This document shows positions 25,602 through 35,116 of a DNA stretch of 64,000 nt, piece after piece (the first letter of the stretch is position 1; each line of letters opens with the position of its first letter). The stretch is from Planococcus sp. MB-3u-03 (lineage in GTDB: Bacteria > Bacillota > Bacilli > Bacillales_A > Planococcaceae): contig NZ_CP025135.1 of the NCBI RefSeq assembly GCF_002833405.1, positions 663,501-727,500 on the forward strand, in the 5' to 3' direction. The notes under the pieces are model-generated. The model worked only from the letters and a program-made list of their open reading frames with translations, ran no database searches and was not told where the DNA came from. The position numbers and the translations under genes were made by a program.

Positions 25602-27008
25602 ATGAAATTTATGGATGAAGATTTTTTACTGAATAGCAAGAGCGCGAAGATCCTCTATCATGAGTACGCAAAAGATCTTCCTTTATACGATTTTCATTGT
25701 CATTTGAGTCCGCAACAGATTGCGGAAGACCATCGCTTTGAAAACATTACCGATGTCTGGCTAAAAGGCGACCATTATAAATGGAGAGCGATGCGCGCAT
25801 TTGGGATCGATGAACAATTCATTACGGGAAATGCCAGCGACAAAGAGAAATTTCACGCATGGATCCGCACGGTGCCGTATACGATGGGGAACCCTTTGTA
25901 TCACTGGTCTCATCTGGAGCTGAAAAAGTATTTCAACTACCACGAAGTGATTAAAGAAGAAAACTGGGAGACGTTGTGGGAGCAACTCAACGCAGTTGTT
26001 CAATCCGATGCGTTCTCGGTGCAGAAGTTAGTAAGAGATAGCAATGTCAGAGTCATTTGCACTACCGATGACCCGGCTGACAATTTGGAATATCACATGC
26101 AAATTGCTGCAGATGCGAGTGTTGAAGCGAAAGTGCTGCCGACATTCCGCCCGGACAAAGGCCTTGCCATTTCTGCTGACGGATTCACTTCCTACATTCA
26201 AGAGCTCGGAACATCAGCTCAGCTGGCTATTCATAACTATGCCGATTTCTTGAAGGCTTTAGCTGAAAGAGTCGACTATTTCCACGAGCACGGATGCCGC
26301 ATTTCGGATCACGGCTTTGAGTATTTGCCATATCAAGAAACTCACTTTGAAGAAGCTGCAAGTATTTTCGAAAAAGCGTTATCTGGCGAAAAGACTTCCA
26401 AAATAGAAGAAGAAAAGCATAAAACGTTTACGATGCAGTTCCTTGGCGAGCTGTATGCGAAACACGATTGGGCAATGCAATTGCATATCGGGCCATTGCG
26501 CAATAACAATACTCGGATGTTTGAGCAGGCGGGCGCCGATAGTGGCTTCGATTCCATGAATGATTTTGAGTTGGCGCGCCCGCTCAATCAATTTCTAAAC
26601 AGCTTGGACCGAAAAGAAGTATTGCCAAGAACGATTATCTACCCGCTCAACCCGGTCCATTTTGAAATGGTGGCCAGCACAATCGGCAATTTCCAATCAA
26701 GTGAAATGAAAGGGAAAATTCAATTTGGTTCCGGGTGGTGGTACAACGACCAAAAAGATGGCATGATGCGGCAAATGAAAGAATTGGCCAATGCCGGGTT
26801 ATTGAGTCTATTTGTCGGCATGTTGACGGATTCGCGCAGTTTCCTGTCCTTTACACGCCACGATTATTTCAGAAGAATCTTGTGCCAATTGGTCGGAAAC
26901 TGGATCGAAGAAGGGGAAATCCCGGCGGATTATGAATTCGTCGGCCAGATGATTCAAGATATTTCTTACCACAACGCAACACATTACTTCGCTATTAATT
27001 TGGACTAA
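25602..27008 (+). CDS. uxaC: Glucuronate (uronate) isomerase
   Basis: The 468-residue protein fits UxaC of the amidohydrolase superfamily. The metal motif is H32-x-H34 in YDFHCHLSP, followed by NITDVWLKGDHYKWRAMRAFGI, and ends SYHNATHYFAIN. It converts D-glucuronate to D-fructuronate, and galacturonate to tagaturonate. The ATG at 25602 follows GGGAGTGG; the longer frame from 25542 lacks a site. It is followed 26 bp later by uxuB, giving two consecutive steps of the pathway. Length is normal and no lesion is seen. Confidence 0.92.
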   Translation: MKFMDEDFLLNSKSAKILYHEYAKDLPLYDFHCHLSPQQIAEDHRFENITDVWLKGDHYKWRAMRAFGIDEQFITGNASDKEKFHAWIRTVPYTMGNPLYHWSHLELKKYFNYHEVIKEENWETLWEQLNAVVQSDAFSVQKLVRDSNVRVICTTDDPADNLEYHMQIAADASVEAKVLPTFRPDKGLAISADGFTSYIQELGTSAQLAIHNYADFLKALAERVDYFHEHGCRISDHGFEYLPYQETHFEEAASIFEKALSGEKTSKIEEEKHKTFTMQFLGELYAKHDWAMQLHIGPLRNNNTRMFEQAGADSGFDSMNDFELARPLNQFLNSLDRKEVLPRTIIYPLNPVHFEMVASTIGNFQSSEMKGKIQFGSGWWYNDQKDGMMRQMKELANAGLLSLFVGMLTDSRSFLSFTRHDYFRRILCQLVGNWIEEGEIPADYEFVGQMIQDISYHNATHYFAINLD

Positions 27009-27034
27009 TATCAGTCTGGAAATGAGGGTGCTTT

Positions 27035-27871
27035 ATGATTCCTATCCACAAAAATTTAACTGGGCGTGTAGCTGTTGTTACAGGGGGCAGTGGTGTCCTG
27101 TGTTCGGAAATGGCGCGTGAACTTTCGCGGCAAGGCATGAAAATCGCGATTCTTAACCGTATCGCTTCAAAAGGTGAGAGTGTAGCCAATTCCATCATTG
27201 AAGCAGGGGGACAGGCGCTTGCGTTGCCAGTCGACGTGCTGGATCGTGATTCACTGGAAGAGGCAAAACAACAAATCCTAGAGAAATTCGGGCGGATCGA
27301 CTTGCTTGTCAACGGCGCAGGCGGTAATCATCCTGATGCGATCACGGCTCCTGAAACCTATGATGAAAAAGCCGTGGGACAATCCTTTTTCGATTTGGAT
27401 GAGCGTGGCTTCTCCTCGGTCTTTTCACTCAACTTCACGGGGACCTTTCTGGCTTGCCAAGTATTTGGGCAAGAGTTGTTGAAAAGTGAATCGCCGGCAA
27501 TTATCAATTTATCATCGATGAGTGCCTATGCACCACTAACGAAAATTCCAGCCTATAGTGCTGCTAAAGCATCCATCAACAGCTTCACGCAATGGCTGGC
27601 AGTGCATTTTGCAGAAACAGGCTTACGCGTCAATGCAATTGCTCCAGGCTTTTTCTTAACAGATCAAAACCGAGATTTGTTGATGGACAAAGACGGAAAC
27701 CCTACAGCACGTACAAAGAAAATCCTAGAAGCAACGCCAATGAACAAATTCGGCGAACCCGAAAACTTGCTTGGAGCCTTATTGTTTTTGGCGGATGAGT
27801 CGTACTCATCGTTCGTGACAGGAACAACAATGGCAGTCGATGGTGGATTCATGGCTTATTCCGGAGTATAA
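27035..27871 (+). CDS. uxuB: D-mannonate oxidoreductase, SDR type (fructuronate reductase)
   Basis: The 278-residue short-chain dehydrogenase has the cofactor motif TGGSGVLCSEMA (16-27), NGAGGNHPDA (93-102, typical of this branch), and catalytic S161, Y174 and K178. It reduces D-fructuronate to D-mannonate with NADH, the step after UxaC, as in the Bacillus SDR-type UxuB. It is the last gene of the operon; a strong terminator follows at 27906-27964. Confidence 0.85.
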   Translation: MIPIHKNLTGRVAVVTGGSGVLCSEMARELSRQGMKIAILNRIASKGESVANSIIEAGGQALALPVDVLDRDSLEEAKQQILEKFGRIDLLVNGAGGNHPDAITAPETYDEKAVGQSFFDLDERGFSSVFSLNFTGTFLACQVFGQELLKSESPAIINLSSMSAYAPLTKIPAYSAAKASINSFTQWLAVHFAETGLRVNAIAPGFFLTDQNRDLLMDKDGNPTARTKKILEATPMNKFGEPENLLGALLFLADESYSSFVTGTTMAVDGGFMAYSGV

Positions 27872-27905
27872 AAGCGCTAACCTGCTAACAAGTTAAAGCT
27901 CTTAT

Positions 27906-27964
27906 AAAAACACCCTTCGCTGAAACGCCGGCAATATGCCAAGCGCTAAGCGGAGGGTGTTTTT
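27906..27964 (+). terminator. Terminator at the end of the uronate island
   Basis: AAAAACACCCTTCGCT pairs with AGCGGAGGGTGTTTTT around a 27-nt loop; a T run follows on the plus strand. It probably also stops the minus-strand amidase message. Confidence 0.88.
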
Positions 27965-27979
27965 ATGTGTCTATAAAAT

Positions 27980-29436
27980 TCAGTGCGATTCCAAATCCGG
28001 TACAATCCGTTTCTGCGTCGCTTGTTCATAGGAAAAAGCCAGTTCAATCAAGCGCGATTCGCTGAATGCCTGCGCACTGAACGTCACACCAACCGGATGT
28101 CCGCTGCTCGTGTAGCCGGCTGGAACAGTAATGGACGGATAGCCCGCTTTTGCAGGCATCGCCGCGCCGCGGTTGTTTTGGAAGAGGAGCGCATCGAGTT
28201 TATGTTGTTGCATGACATGGTCGATGCCTTCAGTCGTAGAAGAACGCCAATCGATTTCGCGGTGCTCCAAGTAAGTCGCGTCGTTCGGATCGTCGCTTAA
28301 GTTTTGCGCTTTCTCCAGTTCTGCCTGGCCGAATTTCATGCGGCGCTCGGGCTCTTGTTTGTTGAAGGCGATGACGTCAGCGAGTGATTTGACCGGTACG
28401 TCATCTGGTGTAGTAGCGAGATAGTCGTTGACACCGCGCTTAAATTCGTACCATAAGACATCTGATTCAAACTCCTGTTGGGAATCGTCAATTCGACGAC
28501 GGTCGCGGCGAGTGCTTTGATTTGCTCGATTGCTGCGTCCATAATAGCGCGTTCTTCCGGTGCTTCATTGTTTAAAAACGATAAGTCGACGCCGATGCGC
28601 GCGCCTTTCAAGCCGTCTGTTTTCAGATGCGGCGTGTAATCGGTGAGTGAGCATGCTGCGCTCCCGAGTGTTGCCGGATCTTGTTCATCGACGCCGGTCA
28701 TCGCGCCTAAGAGAATCGCCGCATCCGTAACGGTGCGTGCCATCGGTCCAGCGGTATCCTGGCTTTCAGAAATCGGGATAATGCGCGAGCGGCTGATGAG
28801 CCCGACAGTCGGTTTGATGCCGACGATGGAATTGGCGCTTGATGGGCTGAGGATCGAGCCCGACGTTTCGGTACCGACGCCGACCACCGCGAAGTTCGAG
28901 GCGATCGCAGCACCCGTTCCAGAACTCGAGCCGCCGACGTCTTCTGGTTCGAAGACATCGATGCCATACGGATTTTTCACTTGGCCGGCGAGTGAGCTAT
29001 AGCCGCTCGGGCCGTCTTGCGACATGAAATACGCCCATTCACTCAAATTCACTTTGCCGAGAATGATGGCGCCGGCGTTTCGCAGTTGCTTCGCTACAAA
29101 AGCATCTTCATTCGTGAAGTTGTGTTCAAGTGCGATGGCGCCGGCAGTAGTTGGCATAGAGTCTTTCGTTTCGATATTATCTTTCACCAATACCGGAATT
29201 CCGTAGAGCGGTCCTTGCTCAGTCTGTCCGCGTTTTTCGTCCAGCTCGGCTGCGATTGCCAACGCGTCTGGATTGATCGCCCGGACGGAATTGATTTTCG
29301 GGCCGTTTTGATCGAGTGCTTCGATTCGGTCAAGATAGGCTTGGACCAGTTCGACGGAGGTCAGTTTTTGGTCACGGAAGGCTTGTTGGATATCTTCAAT
29401 GGTCGCTTCGATCAGTTTGAATGTGCTTGTTTCCAT
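27980..29436 (-). pseudogene. Amidase (amidase-signature family), frameshifted
   Basis: The N-terminal part starts METSTFKLIEATIEDIQQAF and carries the catalytic set: Lys in PVLVKDNI, Ser in VGGSSSGTGAAIAS, Ser in GVGTETSGSILSPS. It loses frame after VVELTIPN at about 28477. The proper continuation (QEFESDVLWYEFKRGVNDYL and on to the C-terminus QKRIVPDLESH) is in another frame. One added base gives about 485 residues, normal for this family, which hydrolyses amides to acid and ammonia. The break removes about a third of the protein in the reading given here. Real mutation or sequencing error cannot be told apart. Confidence 0.87.
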
Positions 29437-29515
29437 AGGTAGGCTCCTCGCTAATTAGATGTACTTTCTTTAATTGTACATGAATTCCTAATTTTGCATA
29501 AAGTTTTGGTTCGTG

Positions 29516-29600
29516 TCCCTGTGCACGACACAATTCTCCGGGTAAAAACCTTGTTGTGGAAGGGTTTATATGTTGAGACGTCCCTGTGCATCACACAATT
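29516..29600 (+). repeat. Paired 20-bp repeat element, 65-bp register
   Basis: TCCCTGTGCACGACACAATT (29516-29535) and TCCCTGTGCATCACACAATT (29581-29600) are direct copies 65 bp apart. The element lies between the divergent amidase and carboxypeptidase genes. Confidence 0.88.
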
Positions 29601-29716
29601 AACTGGAATAAAGTCCTATTTTTAAGAATTAATCCATTTACCTACTTCGGATTACGAAATATTCTGTTATATTAGGAGCTAGTAATAAAATTATGCAATG
29701 AAGGGATGTTATGTGG

Positions 29717-32479
29717 ATGAAAAAAGTTTTTGCAGGATGGCTCTCGGTCGTGCTGGTATTGTCAGCGTTTGTGCCGACAATGGCCGCAAATGAAACGGGG
29801 GCTAGCGCGACTGACCAACCGACTGCGCTTGAAGTGAGCCGTTCGGTCTTTTCACTGACCGAAGCGCGCACTGTCGAAGTGTCGGCTGATTTAGGCGAAG
29901 GGGTCGACTTGGAAGATGTCGAATTCCAGTTTGGCGGAAAGCCGTTGTCTGAATGTCAGCAATGGACAGAAGGCCAAAGCTACAATGGCGACCCGTTCAT
30001 CACCGTCGTTGAAGAGCCTTCTTTTGAGGAAGGCACTAACCAAATCACTGCGGTGCTGGAATTCGGTCTGCTGTACGGGACGGATGATTTGTCCAACCGG
30101 ACGATCCGCACGCAATACCAGCAATTTATCGGTGATTATGAATTGGCGCTAGTTGATTCGGCAAGCGGCGAAAAAGCGGCAGCGATCGTCGAATTGAACG
30201 TCTACGATGAGTTCAAGTTTTACGATGAATTAAAACCAGCGATTGATGATATTTTTGAAGCCGCTGAAGAAGATGCGGACAACGATCGCTACCTCGAGTA
30301 TCAGACCGTCGGCAAAACGGTGGAAGGGCGCGATATTCATTTCGTCATTTTGGCTCGAGATGAAGCAGCGGTCGATCAGTATTTGAATGAAACTTTGCCG
30401 ACTGCACTCGAAGACCCGGAAAGCTTAATTGAAAAACTTGAGAACGATACGATGGGCGATTACCAAGTGCCGATCTGGTTCAATAATATCCACCCGGACG
30501 AAGTGGAAGGCGTGGATGTGCAAGTCGAGTTGTTGGAGAAATTCGCTTTGGAAGACGAAGTGAAATTCATGAATACAGATGGCGATACGGAATTCGAAGA
30601 GAATTTGAACGTCGACGAGGTTTTGGACGATGCGATTTTCCTTTATATGTTCACGAGCAACCCGGACGGCAGAGTGGCCAACACGCGTGCGAACGCCGAG
30701 GGCTTTGACTTGAACCGTGACAATGCGTACCAGACGCAAGTGGAAACGCAGCAAGTCAATGAAGTGCTATCGAAATGGACGCCACTATCATTTGTGGATT
30801 TCCATGGCTATGTGGACGGGTTCTTAATCGAACCGGCAACACCGCCGCATAACCCGAACTTTGAGTACGATCTGTTGATTGACAATATGATGGAACAAGC
30901 GAATGCGATGGGCCAGGCGGGCATCGCCAATTCAGAGCTGACATCGTATTTCATTGCCAAAGACGGTTATGGCTCCGGTTGGGATGATATGACGCCAGCG
31001 TATACGGCGATTTACGCGATGCTGCACGGCGCGCTCGGCCATACAATCGAAGTGCCGACATTGAGCCAGGACGGCTATAATGCGTTGGTCGGCAGTGGCC
31101 TTGGTGCGGCAAATTATGTGCATGACAATAAAGACCAATTGTATAAAGAGCAATTGGAGATTTTTAAGCGCGGCGTGGACGGGGAAGATAACCGTGCCGT
31201 CGATGAATACTACGTTAATGCGGCGGGTGAAGTGATCGGCCGCGACCGCGGGGATAATGAAAACTTCTTCCCGGATTATTACGTGATTCCGACAGATGAC
31301 AAGAATCAGAAAAATGCGTTGGAAGCGTATAAGATGGCGGATTATTTGATTCGCAACGGCGTGGAAGTCGAGAAGACCGTGAAACCTGTTGAGGTGGACG
31401 GTGTGAAGTATCCGAAAGGCACATTCATCGTGCCGATGGACCAGGCGAAACGCGGCTTGGCGAATGCCATGCTTTATGAAGGCGATAACGTCTCCGATTG
31501 GGATGCGATGTATGACCCGATCGTCGTCAACTTCTCCGATTTGAGAGGCTTTGATCTGGAAGAAGTTCGTACGGAAGATTTGTTCGATGGGAAAACTCAA
31601 GAACTTGAAGAAGCGGTTGTTCCGACAAGCACAATAAAAGGCAACCCGCCGAAACAGATTCTCGAGAATTCTACGAACGATGCGATCCGCGTCGTCAACG
31701 CGTTACTCGCTGACGGCAAAACAGTGGAAGTGCTGACGGAAAGCAAAGGAAAAGCAGAGGCAGGCGATTTCGTCGTAGCGACGAACGACCTTCGCGCGTA
31801 TGCCGATGATTATTATTTTGAAACGCAAGTGTTCGGCAACGGCAAAAATGCCGAAACCGAAGTGCTGGAGCAGCCAAGTGTTGCGGCAACCGGTTCTGCG
31901 CAGCTGAACTTCTCGTTACGCCAGCTTGGCTTTGAACTGACGGACGCTGCAGATGCGGATGTCATCGTCAGCGATGGCGGTTCATTTAATGCAGCACAAG
32001 TCACCGGCAAAACCTTTGTCGGGATCGGTGCACCTGCTTTGAATGCAGTGAGTAAGAGCGGCTTACTTCCAGGGTTTGCGTATACAAGCACCGGAAGCCG
32101 ACACGAAGGACTCGTGAAAGCAGACGTCGCAGAGCATCCGCTGACGGCTGGATATGAAGAACAAGAAAACCTTTATGTCACAACAGGTTCGTGGATCTCT
32201 GGCGTTCCTGAAGGCTCAGAAGTGCTCGCAAGCTTCCAGGACAGCGACGATTTCTACCTCGCCGGCTGGTGGCCTGGCTATGAACAAGCACAAGGCCAAA
32301 CGATGGCCATCACGGCTGAACAGGGAGAGACGACGTTTAATTTGTTTGCCAACTCTCTAGCATTCCGCGCTCATACCGAGCACAGCTACCGCTTCCTCGC
32401 GAACTCGATTTACGATGCAGTGAGCGTTGAAGCTGAAGTGGTAGAGAAGGGGAAAGGAAAAGGGAAGAAGAAGCAGTAG
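29717..32479 (+). CDS. Secreted M14-family zinc carboxypeptidase-like protein
   Basis: The 920-residue protein starts with a signal peptide (KKVFAGWLSVVLVLSAFVPTMAA). After a beta-rich region (about 40-165) comes an M14 peptidase domain. Zinc ligands are His and Glu in NNIHPDEVEG (about 259 and 262) and His in VDFHG (about 363); SNPDGR and FDLNRDN precede the latter, and the catalytic Glu is in HTIEVPT (about 445). A long C-terminal region includes a glutamine-amidotransferase-like fold (about 600-890). The end is a Lys/Gly tail (KGKGKGKKKQ). It probably trims peptides outside the cell. ATG 29711 is an alternative start. Confidence 0.85.
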   Translation: MKKVFAGWLSVVLVLSAFVPTMAANETGASATDQPTALEVSRSVFSLTEARTVEVSADLGEGVDLEDVEFQFGGKPLSECQQWTEGQSYNGDPFITVVEEPSFEEGTNQITAVLEFGLLYGTDDLSNRTIRTQYQQFIGDYELALVDSASGEKAAAIVELNVYDEFKFYDELKPAIDDIFEAAEEDADNDRYLEYQTVGKTVEGRDIHFVILARDEAAVDQYLNETLPTALEDPESLIEKLENDTMGDYQVPIWFNNIHPDEVEGVDVQVELLEKFALEDEVKFMNTDGDTEFEENLNVDEVLDDAIFLYMFTSNPDGRVANTRANAEGFDLNRDNAYQTQVETQQVNEVLSKWTPLSFVDFHGYVDGFLIEPATPPHNPNFEYDLLIDNMMEQANAMGQAGIANSELTSYFIAKDGYGSGWDDMTPAYTAIYAMLHGALGHTIEVPTLSQDGYNALVGSGLGAANYVHDNKDQLYKEQLEIFKRGVDGEDNRAVDEYYVNAAGEVIGRDRGDNENFFPDYYVIPTDDKNQKNALEAYKMADYLIRNGVEVEKTVKPVEVDGVKYPKGTFIVPMDQAKRGLANAMLYEGDNVSDWDAMYDPIVVNFSDLRGFDLEEVRTEDLFDGKTQELEEAVVPTSTIKGNPPKQILENSTNDAIRVVNALLADGKTVEVLTESKGKAEAGDFVVATNDLRAYADDYYFETQVFGNGKNAETEVLEQPSVAATGSAQLNFSLRQLGFELTDAADADVIVSDGGSFNAAQVTGKTFVGIGAPALNAVSKSGLLPGFAYTSTGSRHEGLVKADVAEHPLTAGYEEQENLYVTTGSWISGVPEGSEVLASFQDSDDFYLAGWWPGYEQAQGQTMAITAEQGETTFNLFANSLAFRAHTEHSYRFLANSIYDAVSVEAEVVEKGKGKGKKKQ

Positions 32480-32485
32480 TAAATG

Positions 32486-32570
32486 TCCCTGTGCACCACA
32501 CAATTCTCTAGGTAAAAACCTTGAGATAGCGGCGTTTGTGTGACGTGGCGCCCCTGTGCACGACACAATT
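32486..32570 (+). repeat. Paired 20-bp repeat element, 65-bp register
   Basis: The copies are TCCCTGTGCACCACACAATT (32486-32505) and CCCCTGTGCACGACACAATT (32551-32570). The element begins 7 bp after the carboxypeptidase stop codon. Confidence 0.88.
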
Positions 32571-32618
32571 TTGGGCGTGCGAAACGAACCCGTTCTAGAA
32601 AATACAATAAGACCTGCC

Positions 32619-32656
32619 GATCCGAATATACGGATTGGCAGGTCTTATTCTTTTGG
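32619..32656. terminator. Bidirectional terminator
   Basis: AAGACCTGCCGATCCG and CGGATTGGCAGGTCTT form a 16-bp stem with one G-U pair, between the convergent carboxypeptidase and peptidoglycan-binding genes. Confidence 0.85.
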
Positions 32657-32668
32657 CGAGCATGTTTT

Positions 32669-33307
32669 CTAATATTCTCCGTACAGTGCCGTCCACGTAT
32701 TGACGCCGACAATGCCATCGACTTTCAAGCCTTTATCCGCCTGGTATTGCCGGACGTTCCGCTTGGTTTCCGGCCCGAAGATGCCATCGACCGAAGTATT
32801 CAGTCCGTACTCGTTCAATGTCCATTGGAGCAGTTCCACTTCGATGCGTTTGCTGCCTTCACGAAGGATGAACTGATGCTCCGGTGCGATCGCCATCAAA
32901 TTCTTCAGCCTGGCGGGCAGTTCATTGTCGTCGGCAGGTGGTTGGTGTTCGGCATAAATGGCGACCCATGTATTCATGCTAACGATGCCGTCGACTACGA
33001 GGCCTTTATCTTGCTGGTATTGCCGGACGTTTCGGTCGGTCTTTGGCCCGAAGATGCCATCGACTTCCGTCTTCAATCCATAGTCGTTCAATGTCCATTG
33101 GAGCAGTTTCACTTCAATGCGGTTGCTGCCTTGGCGCAGCGTGAATTGATGCTCCGGGGCGATATCCATAAGGTTCTCGAGGTTTTCGGGCAGCTGGTCT
33201 TCTGTTGCGGCAGATCCATGGCTTGCGGCAGTAGCCGAATCAAAGGACAGGGGAAGCGCAGCGAATAACCCGAATGCCAGAAACAGTGGAAGCCAAATTT
33301 TCTTCAT
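32669..33307 (-). CDS. Secreted protein with two peptidoglycan-binding domains
   Basis: From ATG 33307, preceded by GGGAGGAAT, the protein is 212 residues. A signal peptide (KKIWLPLFLAFGLFAALPLSFDSATAA) leads to two tandem PG_binding_1 domains of about 75 residues. Both share the pattern LLQWTLNDYGL...VDGIFGPKTDRNVRQYQQDKGLVVDGIVSMNTW. The two halves are close copies, so the gene arose by internal duplication. There is no catalytic domain, so it would only bind cell wall, perhaps as a spore- or wall-associated factor. Confidence 0.85.
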   Translation of the reverse strand: MKKIWLPLFLAFGLFAALPLSFDSATAASHGSAATEDQLPENLENLMDIAPEHQFTLRQGSNRIEVKLLQWTLNDYGLKTEVDGIFGPKTDRNVRQYQQDKGLVVDGIVSMNTWVAIYAEHQPPADDNELPARLKNLMAIAPEHQFILREGSKRIEVELLQWTLNEYGLNTSVDGIFGPETKRNVRQYQADKGLKVDGIVGVNTWTALYGEY

Positions 33308-33388
33308 GGCGGATTCCTCCCGAATGGTTAGTTGCCTCTTGTATACCCGCTTCATTGTAAATCGCAACGAATAATAACAGAGTCACAT

Positions 33389-33841
33389 TTATTTATTCCC
33401 GAGTGGTTCCGCGAGACCGATGAGAATCCCTTCAGGTCCACGGATATAGCAGAGCCGGTACGCGTTTTCGTACTGCACGACTTCGCCGACGAGCTGGGCT
33501 CCGTGTGTCGTGAGCCGGGCGATCATTTCATCAATGTCACTGACCGTGAACATGACGCGCAAGTATCCGAGCGCATTGACCGGTGCCATGCGGTGATCTG
33601 CAATAACAGTCGGTTTGAGAAAGCGCGATAATTCAATCCGGCTATGGCCGTCGGGGGTCACCATCATCGCAATCTCTACTTGCTGGTCGCCAAGTCCCGT
33701 GACGCGGCCAGCCCATTCGCCTTCGATCATGCCCTGGCCTTCTAGCTGCAGGCCGATTTCTTCGAAGAACGCGATGGCGTCATCCAATGATTCGACCACG
33801 ATGCCGACATTGTCCATGCGGAGTAATTGATTATTCTCCAT
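33389..33841 (-). CDS. VOC-family (glyoxalase/dioxygenase fold) protein
   Basis: The 150-residue protein has the VOC fold: a first beta-alpha-beta unit (LLRMDNVGIVVESLDDAIAFFEEIGLQL) and a second unit (NALGYLRVMFTVSDIDEMIARLTTHGAQLVGEVVQYENAYRLCYIRGPEGILIGLAEPLG). The final Glu lies in the usual metal-ligand position. Such proteins include glyoxalases, dioxygenases and resistance proteins; the reaction here is unknown. An AGGAGA site precedes the ATG, and it is a single gene. Confidence 0.82.
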   Translation of the reverse strand: MENNQLLRMDNVGIVVESLDDAIAFFEEIGLQLEGQGMIEGEWAGRVTGLGDQQVEIAMMVTPDGHSRIELSRFLKPTVIADHRMAPVNALGYLRVMFTVSDIDEMIARLTTHGAQLVGEVVQYENAYRLCYIRGPEGILIGLAEPLGNK

Positions 33842-33915
33842 GAAAAAGTCTCCTTTCTTGTGAATAGTGATGGTTCATATCCATTCTCTTTAAATCGGTG
33901 GATTCCTTCCAAATA

Positions 33916-33956
33916 AAAAACGGGAAAGATGCCGACGAAGCACCTTTCCCGTTTTT
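33916..33956 (-). terminator. Terminator after the MFS remnant
   Basis: AAAAACGGGAAAG and CTTTCCCGTTTTT form a 13-bp stem 6 bp beyond the MFS stop codon, with T-rich exits on both strands. Confidence 0.85.
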
Positions 33957-33961
33957 ATTAC

Positions 33962-34731
33962 CTAAACAGATTTACTCGGCTGCCCAGCGGTTTCCTGTGC
34001 AGAAATCGGATGGGCAGTCGTTTTAATGAAAATAAACAGCAGGCCAATCGCCGCGAATGACAGAAAGGCGATCGGGTAGGACATGCCGTCGATCAAGACA
34101 CCTGCCGCGATCGACCCGAGCGACTGTCCGATGCCGAGCGAGAAGAACGACAAGCTCACGCCGACAGAAGGCGTATCCGGGAAATGGCGTGTGCCCCAGA
34201 CGATGAATAAGCCGGTCATGAAAATGAATGAAATGCCGAATAAAATCGCTGATAGGAAAATGGCGGCAGAGTGCTGGATGGTCAAGGTGACAAGTGACGC
34301 GGTCACGACTATCACGCCCAGGCGGTAAGACCAGCCGAGCCCGAGGCGTTGAATGATGGTCCCGGCGATGCCGCCGATGATGCCGGCAGCGCCCATGACG
34401 ATCCAGAAGACCATGCTTTCCGTTACCGAGAAATCGTGTGCTTCGGTCAGGTAGCTTCGTGAAAAGGTCCAGTAAATGGAGGAACTGAAGCCGATGCCGA
34501 TTGCCGCGAGAATCATAAAGCGCGCTTGGCCGAGCAGGCTCAGTTTGAACTGGCTGCCGGTGGATTCTTCCGGCTCCTGTTTCGGGCGATCGATCGAACG
34601 CGCATTCCACCAAAATGTCAGAAAGGCGAGCAGAGCAAACAGCACATAGCCCCAACGCCACTGTTCAGCAAATGCCAATGCGACAGGGCCGCTCGCGACG
34701 ACGCCGACGCTCGTGCCGGTATTGATCCACG
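33962..34731 (-). pseudogene. MFS transporter, 5' end deleted
   Basis: About 257 codons of a major facilitator protein remain, from ITWINTGTSVGVVASGPVALAFAEQW to the C-terminus. They cover roughly the last seven of twelve membrane segments, including FVIWGTRHFPDTPSVGVSLSFFSLGIGQSLGSIAAG. The N-terminal half and promoter are missing. Immediately to the right begins a plus-strand phosphatase gene that also lacks its head. A TTG inside could start a 238-residue frame, but a half transporter is unlikely to work. Its terminator is still intact. Confidence 0.8.
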
Positions 34732-35116
34732 TTATGATTCTTCCATAGAAGGCATGAAGCTTCCGGTAACAGAGCTATTTTGGGAGCATATCGAGTTTTT
34801 AAAGGATACGGATTATTACTATGAAACGGATGGCTATATCTTCGTGCACGCAGGCGTTCAGCCGGGCATTCCGGTTGAAGAGACAGATCCTTATTTATTA
34901 ATGTGGATCCGCGATGAATTTCATCGAGGCTACGCAGGCGATAAGAAAATCGTCTTTGGTCACACGCCGACGTTTAATCTGAGAGGGTCGAATGATACGA
35001 GCGTTTATTTTGGCGACAACCGCATCATCGGCATCGACGGAGGCGCGGTGTATGGCGGGCAATTGAATTGCTTGGAGCTGCCGGGTGAGCAGGTTTATTT
35101 TGTGAGGAAAGAATGA
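34732..35116 (+). pseudogene. Metallophosphoesterase (Ser/Thr phosphatase-like), 5' end deleted
   Basis: About 128 codons remain of a PrpE/ApaH-like calcineurin-type phosphatase. They keep the C-terminal metal-binding motifs GYIFVHAGV, IVFGHTPTFNL and IGIDGGAVYGGQLNCLEL. The N-terminal half with the D-x-H and GNHE motifs is absent, so no active enzyme can be made. The frame runs leftward into the antisense of the MFS remnant, but that extension is not phosphatase sequence. The last 22 bp overlap the CPBP protease gene on the other strand. Confidence 0.82.

Noticed and set aside
34526..34731. N-terminal extension of the phosphatase frame to 34526
   Set aside because: This part is the antisense of the MFS remnant and has no phosphatase motifs; the metal-binding D-x-H and GNHE motifs are absent.
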